A stretch of 8,890 nucleotides of DNA, from NCBI GenBank assembly GCA_029856615.1, contig JAHKLF010000051.1, positions 1 to 8,890 on the forward strand. Reading direction: 5' to 3'. Every line of letters begins with the position of its first letter. Within the stretch, counting starts at the first letter, position 1. Positions 1 to 5,971 of this stretch are shown here, piece by piece. Source of the stretch: Candidatus Njordarchaeota archaeon (lineage in GTDB: Archaea > Asgardarchaeota > Njordarchaeia > Njordarchaeales > Njordarchaeaceae). Both the position numbers and the translations under genes were made by a program. The notes under the pieces were generated by a model that saw nothing but the letters and a program-made list of their open reading frames with translations, did no database searches and was not told where the DNA came from.

Positions 1-1146
1 ATAGATGATAAAAAAACGCAATATTTTGAAGGTATATGGCCCATTCTCTATGGGATAAGTTATAATGCATACTTAATTAAAGATAATAAAATAGCACTGA
101 TAGAAGGCGGCGTTAAAGTAGATTTTTCCAGAGCATTTCTAAATAATATATCACATATAATAGATCCCGCACACATAGATTATATAATAGTTAATCATAT
201 GGAGCCTGACCACACAGGAACATTACCAATGCTTTATAAAATCGCCTCAAATGCTAAAATCATTATAACAAGTTTTGGTAAGAAATTATTAAGTGATTTC
301 TATGGAATTAGTGATGAGAATAGAATTATAACTGTTAAGGATGGAGATAAAATTAATCTGGGAGAAATAGAACTACTGTTCTTCACAATTCCAGGTGTAC
401 ATTGGCCTGATACAATGGTAACTTATGATACCTTTAATAAAATTCTATTTAGTGGTGATGCGTTCGGTACATTTGGTGCATTAAGTGGAAAAATCTTTGA
501 TGATGAAATTAACGTGAATTTCTATCTTTCAGAAGCTCGAAGATATTTTGCTAATATTGTCGGTATGCACACCCAATCTGTGCAAAACGCCCTTAAGAAA
601 CTTAAATCATTAGAAATCAAGATTATAGCGCCTTCCCATGGACCCATATGGAGAGCTAACCCGGGAATCATCATTCAGTTATATGACAAATTAAGCAGAT
701 ATGAAGCCGAAAATAAGGTTTTAATAATTCATGGTAGCATGTATGGATTTACGGATGAATTGGCTAATTATATCGCTCGAAAACTCGTTAGTAAGGGCGT
801 CAAAGTCTCTATGCATAGTGCTGTTAATCAGCATCCAAGCTTTGCTATAGGTGAAGCATGGGACTCGAAAGTAATACTATTTGGTTCTCCTACTTATGAT
901 GGCAGCGTATTCCCTCCCGTTTTTTATACTGCCTATTTACTTTGGACTAAAAGGTTGAAGAACAAGCATTATGGGATATTCGGTTCTTTTGGTTGGTCTG
1001 GTAAAGGATATGTCAAACTTATTGATTTATTTAAACCTCTTAATTGGGAGTTAATTGAGCCTATAATTGAAATTCGTGGACGCCTAAGAAAAGAGAATTT
1101 CAAGCAAATTGACGAACTAATAAACAGCATAATAAGTCTAATGTGA
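1..1146 (+). CDS. Flavodiiron protein (A-type flavoprotein), 5' end cut by window edge
   Basis: Flavodiiron proteins reduce O2 to water or NO to N2O in the cytoplasm of anaerobes, usually with electrons from rubredoxin. The frame is open from base 1 and 381 residues are visible; the family is about 400 long, so only a short N-terminus is missing. The methionine at 199 is internal, because recognisable family sequence (SYNAYLI, residues 20-26) lies before it. The beta-lactamase-fold di-iron domain carries HMEPDH (ligands H66, E68, D70, H71), H134 in GVHWPD, D153 in FSGDAFG and H213 in PSHGPIW, so all seven expected ligands are present. A flavodoxin domain follows from about residue 238, with FMN-loop motifs GSMYGFT, GSPTYDG and GSFGWSGKG. 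No C-terminal rubredoxin or flavin-reductase extension is seen. The ferritin-like/VIT1 gene starts 51 bases downstream with no obvious promoter, suggesting one transcript. Family assignment is very secure; substrate preference (O2 or NO) is not visible. Confidence 0.96.
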   Translation: MDDKKTQYFEGIWPILYGISYNAYLIKDNKIALIEGGVKVDFSRAFLNNISHIIDPAHIDYIIVNHMEPDHTGTLPMLYKIASNAKIIITSFGKKLLSDFYGISDENRIITVKDGDKINLGEIELLFFTIPGVHWPDTMVTYDTFNKILFSGDAFGTFGALSGKIFDDEINVNFYLSEARRYFANIVGMHTQSVQNALKKLKSLEIKIIAPSHGPIWRANPGIIIQLYDKLSRYEAENKVLIIHGSMYGFTDELANYIARKLVSKGVKVSMHSAVNQHPSFAIGEAWDSKVILFGSPTYDGSVFPPVFYTAYLLWTKRLKNKHYGIFGSFGWSGKGYVKLIDLFKPLNWELIEPIIEIRGRLRKENFKQIDELINSIISLM

Positions 1147-1197
1147 TAGGATTACCGTGTAGATCGCAGGAAGAGAAATAGATTATTGGTGATATAT

Positions 1198-2319
1198 ATG
1201 GAGTTAACAAAAGATGATCTAAAGATTATTAGAAAGTCATGGGAGGATGAAATAATAGCTACGAGCTTATATAAATTCCTCAAGCGAAAAGCAAAAGGAA
1301 AGAGAAAAGAAATCTTTGATAAATTAGCTGAAATGGAGAAACAACACGCGCTAGCATGGAATATGATTGCAGAGAAATACTTTAATACGTCATTTGAGCC
1401 TAATCTATTACTTAAATTAAAGATCATTTTCTACAAATTATTAGCTCTAATAACGCCTCTAACCTTCATGATTCACTATTTAGAATTCGACGAAAGAGAA
1501 GCTACTCTCGAATATTCCCATATTTTATCTAAATTCAGAGAACATCCAGAGACCTTCGAGACAATAAAAAGAATCATTTATGATGAAATCGAGCACGAAG
1601 CCACTTTTACTGAGATAATTATAGGAGAAAAAGCCAGAATAGCCAAAGTAAAAGATGCAATATATGGTATGACGGATTCTCTAGTAGAAATTCTTGCGCT
1701 AGTAATAGGATTAGCTAGCATGATTCCGAATCCCTTGACTATCGGCCTAGCTGGAATGATCTCAGCAATTGGTGGAACATTTTCAATGACGTCTGGAGCA
1801 TATTTATCTGCTAAAAGTCAGAATGATATATATGAAGGAGCAGTTAAGGAGATCGAAGTAAAACGGGCTATCGCTAGTTCAATTCTATTGGAAGATCTCA
1901 AACGAGCTCTTATAGATAGAGGCATTGATACAGAAACCGCAAAGAAAATAGTCGAAAGCCTCAAAGACAACCCCGATGCCCTAGAGAATCTAGCTAAAAC
2001 GCTTGAAATAGAAGAAACTCCAACAAATCCCAAAGAAGTCGCCACAACTACCGGCTTGTATTATATTTTAGGAGCATTGCCGGTTGTAATACCGTTCTTT
2101 ATAGGTCATTTCTTATCCCTTAATACGACTTACATCGCTATTGCTGCTGTAATATTATCATCCATAGTCTCATTTCTAGCTGGAATATTCACTGCTATCT
2201 TATCTGGTATAAGCATAAAGAGAAAGGCAATAGAAAATGTCATAATAATTATCGGCGCAGCATTTGCGACTTACACAATAGGAAGCTTAGCTAAAATTTT
2301 ACTTGGTATAGAAATTTAA
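1198..2319 (+). CDS. Ferritin-like (erythrin) - VIT1/CCC1 membrane fusion protein, probable iron transporter
   Basis: This 373-residue protein joins a cytoplasmic rubrerythrin-like four-helix domain to a VIT1/CCC1 membrane domain. The architecture matches the bacterial membrane-bound ferritin MbfA, which exports iron and lowers peroxide stress. Di-iron motifs visible in order are E18-xx-A-xxx-Y25, E47-xx-H50, acidic residues around E101/E105, and E130-xx-H133. The membrane part starts near residue 150 with YGMTDSLVEILALVIGLA (residues 156-173), the VIT1 first-helix signature. Next comes a GLAGMISAIGG helix running into a MTSGAYLSAKSQ stretch, a charged cytoplasmic segment (about 205-275) and three more helices to the C-terminus. 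I chose the ATG at 1198 because GGTGA (1189-1193) sits four bases upstream; an in-frame TTG at 1186 would precede that site. The gene follows the flavodiiron gene directly, which fits coordinated handling of iron and oxygen. Direction of transport and metal (Fe or Mn) are inferred from the family only. Confidence 0.9.
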   Translation: MELTKDDLKIIRKSWEDEIIATSLYKFLKRKAKGKRKEIFDKLAEMEKQHALAWNMIAEKYFNTSFEPNLLLKLKIIFYKLLALITPLTFMIHYLEFDEREATLEYSHILSKFREHPETFETIKRIIYDEIEHEATFTEIIIGEKARIAKVKDAIYGMTDSLVEILALVIGLASMIPNPLTIGLAGMISAIGGTFSMTSGAYLSAKSQNDIYEGAVKEIEVKRAIASSILLEDLKRALIDRGIDTETAKKIVESLKDNPDALENLAKTLEIEETPTNPKEVATTTGLYYILGALPVVIPFFIGHFLSLNTTYIAIAAVILSSIVSFLAGIFTAILSGISIKRKAIENVIIIIGAAFATYTIGSLAKILLGIEI

Positions 2320-2420
2320 TCAATGAGAATTCTTCGACGACAATAAAGATTTGTTCGCTAAAAAATGTTGTAATTATGTGTAGGCAAAATCAATATCAAA
2401 GTTTTTAATTATTCGCATAA

Positions 2421-2428
2421 TTTATAAG
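2421..2428 (+). promoter_or_regulatory. Possible TATA box upstream of the EamA transporter gene
   Basis: TTTATAAG lies 84 bases before the EamA start, in the 192-base gap after the VIT1-fusion gene, and would place a start site near 2450. A second candidate is the A-rich run at 2482-2492, which would suit a leaderless mRNA, since no Shine-Dalgarno is visible just before the ATG at 2512. The rest of the gap contains no convincing gene on either strand. Motif match only. Confidence 0.25.
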
Positions 2429-2511
2429 ACATCATCTCATTTAGCCAAAAAGATAATTTCCTATTCCATACTTAAGCTTTTGAATAAAAAAATACTAACG
2501 GGACTCCCACG

Positions 2512-3375
2512 ATGATAGGATACATATATGCCGTAATTCTAGCAATCAGCTGGTCATTAGCAGCAATTCTCTACGGATATTCGCTAAGGCACGGGGATGC
2601 CCTTATTGTGACCCTAATAAGAATTTATCCAGCTTTAATTGTTACCATTATAGCTACAATGCTTATGGAACCCTTCGATATAGAATACCTCCTTAATCCT
2701 TATCTCATTTATATGGCAATAATAACGGGAGCTCTAGGCATACTTATAGGTTCTTATGCATACATCTACGCTATCAAGAATGTTGGTGTTACGATAACAT
2801 ATCCGATCGCCTTTAGCTATACTCTATATGTGTCATTGATCACTGTATTAATGTTAGGAGAGCCTTTAAGCATAGGATTAATAATTGGACTATGTCTACA
2901 GCTAACTGGTATAATTATTCTATCTACTAGAAATAATAACAGCGAAATATTACATACTCAAAAGGGAGTCTTAGCAGCAATTATAGCCTCTATAGCATGG
3001 ACATCTAATGCTGTTCTTGTTAAAATTGCTCTTTTTACGGCACCTCCCGTATTATTTGCCCTAATGCGTTTATTAAGCCTATCCGTTTTGAGTACCCCTA
3101 TCTTCCTAGCTAGATATAATAAGATAAAAGAGTTTTCGAATAGCGAAATATTAGCTGCATGCATTGGTGGGGCATTGGGTATTGGAGTTGGAATCGTGCT
3201 TTACCATTTAGCTATAATGGACATTGGCGCCGCTAGGACGACGATAATATCATCTTCGTCCCCCGGATTGTCTATATTACTAGCCCTAGTACTTTTAAAA
3301 GAAAGACCAGGCAAACGTGCTCTACTAGGAGCAATCTTAGTCACAATAGCAATTATGTTTGTAATACTCTTCTAA
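2512..3375 (+). CDS. EamA/DMT-family membrane transporter, substrate unknown
   Basis: The 287-residue protein is almost entirely hydrophobic and shows the internal duplication of drug/metabolite transporters, with two five-helix EamA repeats. Repeat one covers about residues 1-143 and ends with a GEPLSIGLIIGLCLQLTGII helix. Repeat two covers about 152-287 and ends with KERPGKRALLGAILVTIAIM. The E-P or E-R-P followed by a Gly-rich last helix at the end of each half is typical of the family, and length is normal. The family exports or imports amino acids, nucleosides or other metabolites; nothing here fixes the substrate. It is flanked by gaps of 192 bases before it and 167 bases to the next small reading frame, so it is probably transcribed alone. 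No Shine-Dalgarno precedes the ATG, suggesting a leaderless message. Confidence 0.92.
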   Translation: MIGYIYAVILAISWSLAAILYGYSLRHGDALIVTLIRIYPALIVTIIATMLMEPFDIEYLLNPYLIYMAIITGALGILIGSYAYIYAIKNVGVTITYPIAFSYTLYVSLITVLMLGEPLSIGLIIGLCLQLTGIIILSTRNNNSEILHTQKGVLAAIIASIAWTSNAVLVKIALFTAPPVLFALMRLLSLSVLSTPIFLARYNKIKEFSNSEILAACIGGALGIGVGIVLYHLAIMDIGAARTTIISSSSPGLSILLALVLLKERPGKRALLGAILVTIAIMFVILF

Positions 3376-3512
3376 AAATAGAATACACGCTTCTCGATAC
3401 GCGAACAGTCTATCTTCTTATGCCAATATTAACATTGCTTAATGCATTGAAATAAGCTAATCTATATAGCTCCCAAATTTAAATATAGCTAATTGACATA
3501 GGTATAACATAG

Positions 3513-3519
3513 TTATAAA
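3513..3519 (+). promoter_or_regulatory. Possible TATA box for the TRASH-thi4 locus
   Basis: TTATAAA is centred about 27 bases before the ATA at 3543, the usual archaeal distance from TATA box to transcription start. This would make the small TRASH frame leaderless, beginning at or next to that ATA. A second AT-rich candidate, AAATTTAAATATAG, lies at 3475-3488. Motif-level evidence only. Confidence 0.35.
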
Positions 3520-3542
3520 ACATTGTTATTTGGTCGAAAGAA

Positions 3543-3713
3543 ATACGCTGCATCGTATGTGGTAAGATGATTAAAGGTAAACCTATTACTAAGAAAACCT
3601 GTTGCATCAATAAATTGTTTGTTTTTTGCTCGCAAAAATGCTTACAGATATGGCGCAGAAACTGGTTAAAGAGAGAGGGCACAATAGTAGTTCTCAGATC
3701 TAAGAATATCTAA
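3543..3713 (+). CDS. Small TRASH-like zinc-ribbon protein without an AUG start
   Basis: This short frame codes for about 56 residues if read from the ATA at 3543. The frame is open from 3519 but contains no ATG, GTG or TTG before the first cysteines; the only ATG, at 3567, lies after them. It shows CIVCGK (C3, C6), a C20-C21 pair, then FCSQKC (C29, C33). The spacing C6-x22-C29-x3-C33 fits the TRASH metal-binding motif (C-x19-22-C-x3-C), preceded by an extra CxxC half. The tail is basic (QIWRRNWLKREG). TRASH domains bind and sense heavy metals and occur in archaeal metal regulators. It ends 18 bases before the apparent thi4 start with that gene's GGTGA in between, so the two look co-transcribed. 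The start could be a non-AUG codon, or a TTG at 3530 followed by a one-base indel, or the gene may be decaying. A role in metal or sulfur sensing for thiazole synthesis is inference. Confidence 0.55.
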   Translation: MRCIVCGKMIKGKPITKKTCCINKLFVFCSQKCLQIWRRNWLKREGTIVVLRSKNI

Positions 3714-3720
3714 AGAGAAA

Positions 3721-3725
3721 GGTGA
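3721..3725 (+). promoter_or_regulatory. Shine-Dalgarno of thi4, pointing to an ATA start
   Basis: GGTGA is followed six bases later by ATA at 3732 and then by in-frame codons for the expected Thi4 N-terminus. The same motif precedes the VIT1-fusion gene. Its ideal spacing to ATA suggests that 3732 was the original start and that its ATG has changed to ATA, or that AUA is used. Confidence 0.5.
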
Positions 3726-3731
3726 ATAATA

Positions 3732-4512
3732 ATAGCGGTAGAAATTCACACTGTTCCTGAACCCATCATCGCACGGACAATTATTAGAAAATCGATGGAA
3801 TACCTAGACAAAATCGCTGAAGTAGATGTTATAGTAGTTGGAGCAGGTCCTGCAGAGTTAACAGCGGGATATTATCTGGCAAGAAAAGGATTAAAAACGC
3901 TAATAATTGAGAAGCGGATATCATTTGGAGGAGGGATTGGAAGAGGAATGCTCTTTCCACGAATAGTACTAGCAAAACCTCCAGATGAAATCTTAAGAGA
4001 TATTAAATGTAAATACGAAGAAACATCAGACAATGTACTAATAGTTGATCCAGCAGAACTAATAGCAAAGCTCGCGACCGCAGCTGTTGATGCAGGAGCA
4101 AATATACTTTTGGGAGTTACTGTAGATGATGTCATATATCGAGAGTCCCCTTGCGTATAGAAGGAGTTGTAATCCAATGGACTGCTGTAATAATGTCAGG
4201 TATTCATGTAGACCCATTAGCAATTGTATCTAAAGCGGTTGTTGATGCGACTGGGCATTATGCTAAAGTATTAACTATAGCTGCTAGGAAAATTCTTGAA
4301 TTACAAATAGACATAGTAGGAGAAAAATCTATGAATGTTCCGAACGGAGAAAAATTCGTTGTTGAAAAAACAGGTCGCGTCGTTCCAGGTTTATACGTCG
4401 CGGGCATGGCTGTTGCTTCCCTCTATGGTGGACCTAGAATGGGCCCAATATTTAGTTCCATGTTGTTATCTGGTAAAAAAAATCTGAATTAATAGCACAA
4501 GAAGTGAAATGA
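3732..4512 (+). pseudogene. thi4: Decayed thiazole synthase Thi4 (two frameshifts, no AUG, damaged cofactor loop)
   Basis: Thi4 makes the thiazole half of thiamine from NAD and glycine. Restoring one C in the C-run at 4147-4150 and one A in the A-run at 4475-4482 gives one 261-codon frame, matching the usual 260-270 residues. It runs from the N-terminal ARTII region through DVIVVGAG, SFGGGIG, VDPAELIAKLA, DVIYRESPLRIEGVVIQWTA, GIHVDPLAI, VVDATGH, GEKSM, VVPGLYVAGMA, PRMGPIF and LLSGKK to a terminal ELIAQEVK. As it stands, the first frame stops at 4158 and the second at 4492. Other lesions: ATA at the start; GAGPAE in place of GAGPxG (E42 replaces the last Gly of GxGxxG); a Gly-rich loop GGGIGRGMLF one residue shorter than usual; DATGHYAK where DATGHDAE is usual; IFSSML where IFGGML or IFGAML is usual. 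Active-site H159 in IHVDP marks the sulfide-using archaeal type, not the Cys suicide type. The missense changes argue for true decay, though homopolymer errors could explain the frameshifts alone. Confidence 0.85.
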
Positions 4513-4546
4513 GCACAAGACTTTAAACACTTCTATAGTGATAATC

Positions 4547-4567
4547 TTAAAAATAAAGAAAAGAAGA
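4547..4567 (-). terminator. Possible oligo-T terminator after rubrerythrin
   Basis: Read on the - strand, the bases 25-45 after the rubrerythrin stop form a pyrimidine-rich run (TCTTCTTTTCTTTATTTTTA). T-rich tracts without hairpins are the usual termination signal in archaea. The tract sits between convergent thi4 and rubrerythrin. Confidence 0.4.
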
Positions 4568-4591
4568 TACACTACTTCATACAACTATAAT

Positions 4592-5137
4592 TCAAAATTC
4601 CCTAAATTTCTCACCAGATGCTCCGCATATCGGACATCTATCTGGTCGCTCGCCTTCAACCGTATATCCACAAATTTCACAGACATAAATACCCTTAAAT
4701 GGGGCATCTTCCCCTTTATCTACAGCTTCTTTAGCTCTCCTAAACAGCTTTGCGTGCTCTTTTTCACTCTCAAATGCCCACTTAAAACTCATTTCAGCCA
4801 TTCTCTCTCCTTGTAGTTTGGCTATTTCTAAATAAGCCGGATACATCTCTTCAGTTTCAAATTCCTCCCCCATTATTGCTAGCTCTAAGTTCTTAGAAGT
4901 GTTCCCAGGGCCAAAAGGAGCATGCGCTACTGTCACAAATCCGTCCTTTAGGTGCTCTAGTTTCTTCAAATGATTTATGGCGTGAACTTGCTCTGAGAAT
5001 GCAACAGCTCTAAATAACCTTGCAACGTTTTTAAATCCTTCTTTATCAGCAATTTCAGCAAAATGAAGATATCTCATATGAGCTTGACTCTCGCCCGCAA
5101 ACGCGGACATCATGTTCTCTTGGGTAATTAGTTTCAT
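4592..5137 (-). CDS. rbr: Rubrerythrin
   Basis: Rubrerythrin reduces hydrogen peroxide in the cytoplasm of anaerobes, taking electrons through its own rubredoxin domain. The 181-residue protein has the standard layout. A ferritin-like di-iron domain carries AGESQAHMRY (E16), SEQVH (E49, H52), ETEEMYP (acidic ligands about 94-97) and ESEKEH (E125, H128). A C-terminal rubredoxin knuckle follows, with CEICG (C153, C156) and CPICG (C168, C171). Length and motifs are complete. I prefer the ATG at 5137 (MKLITQEN) because GGTGG (5147-5143) lies five bases upstream and rubrerythrins commonly begin there; an in-frame ATG at 5149 would add MVEN and has no ribosome site. A TATA-like TTTTAAAA at 5180-5173 would start the message near 5151, giving a very short leader. 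It is a single-gene unit, divergent from vapBC. With the flavodiiron and VIT1-fusion genes nearby it suggests an oxidative-stress neighbourhood. Confidence 0.97.
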   Translation of the reverse strand: MKLITQENMMSAFAGESQAHMRYLHFAEIADKEGFKNVARLFRAVAFSEQVHAINHLKKLEHLKDGFVTVAHAPFGPGNTSKNLELAIMGEEFETEEMYPAYLEIAKLQGERMAEMSFKWAFESEKEHAKLFRRAKEAVDKGEDAPFKGIYVCEICGYTVEGERPDRCPICGASGEKFREF

Positions 5138-5172
5138 ATTTTCCACCATTATGATCGATTTTTAATGAAATA

Positions 5173-5180
5173 TTTTAAAA
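5173..5180 (-). promoter_or_regulatory. Rubrerythrin TATA box
   Basis: TTTTAAAA (self-complementary, read here on the - strand) lies about 27 bases before the predicted transcription start near 5151, just ahead of the rubrerythrin ribosome site. The position suits an archaeal promoter with a short leader. Confidence 0.5.
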
Positions 5181-5193
5181 CTTGAAACCTCTT

Positions 5194-5203
5194 TTGCATG
5201 CAA
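5194..5203. promoter_or_regulatory. Perfect 10-bp palindrome TTGCATGCAA upstream of rubrerythrin, possible operator
   Basis: TTGCATGCAA is a perfect palindrome and lies 14 bases beyond the rubrerythrin TATA box, where an archaeal activator or repressor could bind. The adjacent sequence contains a second 10-bp palindrome, TATAATTATA (5206-5215), and a tandem ATATTGT repeat (5228-5241). No regulator is identified. A 9-base match, TTGCATGCA, recurs at 5926-5934. Confidence 0.3.
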
Positions 5204-5245
5204 CATATAATTATACATTTAATATTTATATTGTATATTGTAGAT

Positions 5246-5255
5246 TGATATATCA
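5246..5255 (+). promoter_or_regulatory. Possible vapBC promoter with GATATATC palindrome
   Basis: TTGATATATC is placed to start a message near 5276, giving a leader of about 20 bases that contains the vapB ribosome site GGGTGA (5286-5291). GATATATC (5247-5254) is palindromic. VapB-VapC complexes usually repress their own promoter by binding such elements, but binding here is inference. Confidence 0.3.
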
Positions 5256-5297
5256 TTAACGGGCTTAAAAATATCGCAAATGTTTGGGTGACAAGAT

Positions 5298-5501
5298 ATG
5301 TCAACTACCATTAGGGTTTCTATTGCTACAGCAAAGAAATTGGAGCACCTAAAGAAGAGTTTAGGCATGAGATCAATAGAAGAAGTTATAATAATGCTGA
5401 TTAATGAAAGACGTAAAAGAATTGCTAGAAAGTTCTTCGGAATAGATAAAGGTAAGATAAGCAGCTTTACTGAGGAGGATAGACTTGACTCTCGTGTTTG
5501 A
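5298..5501 (+). CDS. vapB: VapB-type antitoxin (ribbon-helix-helix-like)
   Basis: This is a 67-residue protein directly upstream of, and overlapping, a PIN-domain toxin gene. The N-terminus STTIRVS looks like the DNA-contacting beta strand of a ribbon-helix-helix fold. It is followed by two helices (about 10-21 and 25-37), the second ending in a basic NERRKRIARK stretch. The charged C-terminal tail (about 45-67) would wrap the toxin and block its active site. GGGTGA (5286-5291) lies six bases before the ATG. The coding end overlaps vapC by 17 bases, so the two are probably translationally coupled. VapB proteins normally neutralise VapC and help repress the operon. Function is assigned mainly by the partner gene and fold-like pattern. 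Confidence 0.8.
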   Translation: MSTTIRVSIATAKKLEHLKKSLGMRSIEEVIIMLINERRKRIARKFFGIDKGKISSFTEEDRLDSRV

Positions 5502-5892
5502 TAGTTATGCGTGGATAGAATTCTTCATTGGTTCTGAGAAGGGAGAAAAAGTTAAAGAGCTGATAGAAGGAGAGGAGGAGATAATAACACCCTCAATTGT
5601 TCTTGCAGAAATAGCCAATAAATATTATAGAGAGGGCATTGATGAGGAAACAGTTACAAAGCGTATATCTATTATTAGGGAAATCTCGGTAATCAGATAC
5701 ATCGATGCTGAAATACTAAAAAAGTTACGAGAATCTAGAGATATTCTCATCAAAAACAAAAAGAAATTAAAAATAAGAAGAGACCCTAGTTTAGCTGACT
5801 ACATAATTTACGCCGTTTCCTTAGTCGAAAAGGCGCGTGTCGTTACAGGTGATGAACATTTTAAGGGTTTAAATGTAATTTTTTTGAAATGA
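5485..5892 (+). CDS. vapC: VapC PIN-domain ribonuclease toxin
   Basis: VapC toxins are magnesium-dependent PIN ribonucleases that cut tRNA, rRNA or mRNA and stop translation when released from VapB. The 135-residue protein has the full acidic set: D6 in LVFDSYAWIE, E42 in VLAEIANKY, D105 in SLADYIIYA and D123 in VTGDEHF. It therefore looks active. The start is TTG at 5485, chosen because a strong GAGGAGG (5472-5478) inside vapB lies six bases before it; a GTG at 5494 would lose residues before the catalytic Asp strand. The lysine/arginine-rich helix about 79-99 is unusually basic, as expected for an RNA-binding face. The target RNA is not visible from sequence. Confidence 0.93.
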   Translation: MTLVFDSYAWIEFFIGSEKGEKVKELIEGEEEIITPSIVLAEIANKYYREGIDEETVTKRISIIREISVIRYIDAEILKKLRESRDILIKNKKKLKIRRDPSLADYIIYAVSLVEKARVVTGDEHFKGLNVIFLK

Positions 5893-5946
5893 TGCCTTAT
5901 ATTGTTTTCATTAATCGGAGTAAACTTGCATGCAGAGATAACATGC

Positions 5947-5961
5947 GAGTATTCTATACTC
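5947..5961. repeat. Short inverted repeat between convergent vapC and fetB
   Basis: GAGTAT-TCT-ATACTC can form a six-base-pair stem with a three-base loop. It lies in the 79-base gap where the vapC and FetB-type genes converge, so it could help separate the two transcripts. No T-run follows on either strand, and a stem this short may be chance. Confidence 0.3.
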
Positions 5962-5971
5962 CCTTCATACT

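Noticed and set aside
1152..1427. 91-codon - strand open frame across the start of the ferritin-VIT1 gene
   Set aside because: Antisense to clearly conserved di-iron motifs and covers that gene's ribosome site.
3376..3510. Thiamine (TPP) riboswitch before the thi4 locus
   Set aside because: I could not find the conserved CTGAGA-type core or the matching helices in this stretch.
3479..3682. 67-codon - strand open frame
   Set aside because: It lies antisense to the TRASH frame, whose cysteine spacing is far more protein-like; its own translation has no recognisable features.
4145..4160. Programmed frameshifting in thi4
   Set aside because: Would need a plausible slippery site and a functional product; here a second frameshift, a lost start and damaged cofactor residues make decay or error more likely.
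3872..4177. 101-codon - strand open frame
   Set aside because: Shadow of the thi4 pseudogene on the opposite strand.
4538..4816. 92-codon + strand open frame
   Set aside because: Antisense to the 3' half of rubrerythrin; its translation is rich in Ser, Phe and Thr as expected for a shadow frame.
5926..5934. Second TTGCATGCA as a shared operator
   Set aside because: It lies between convergent genes, away from any promoter, and is one base short of the full palindrome; probably chance.
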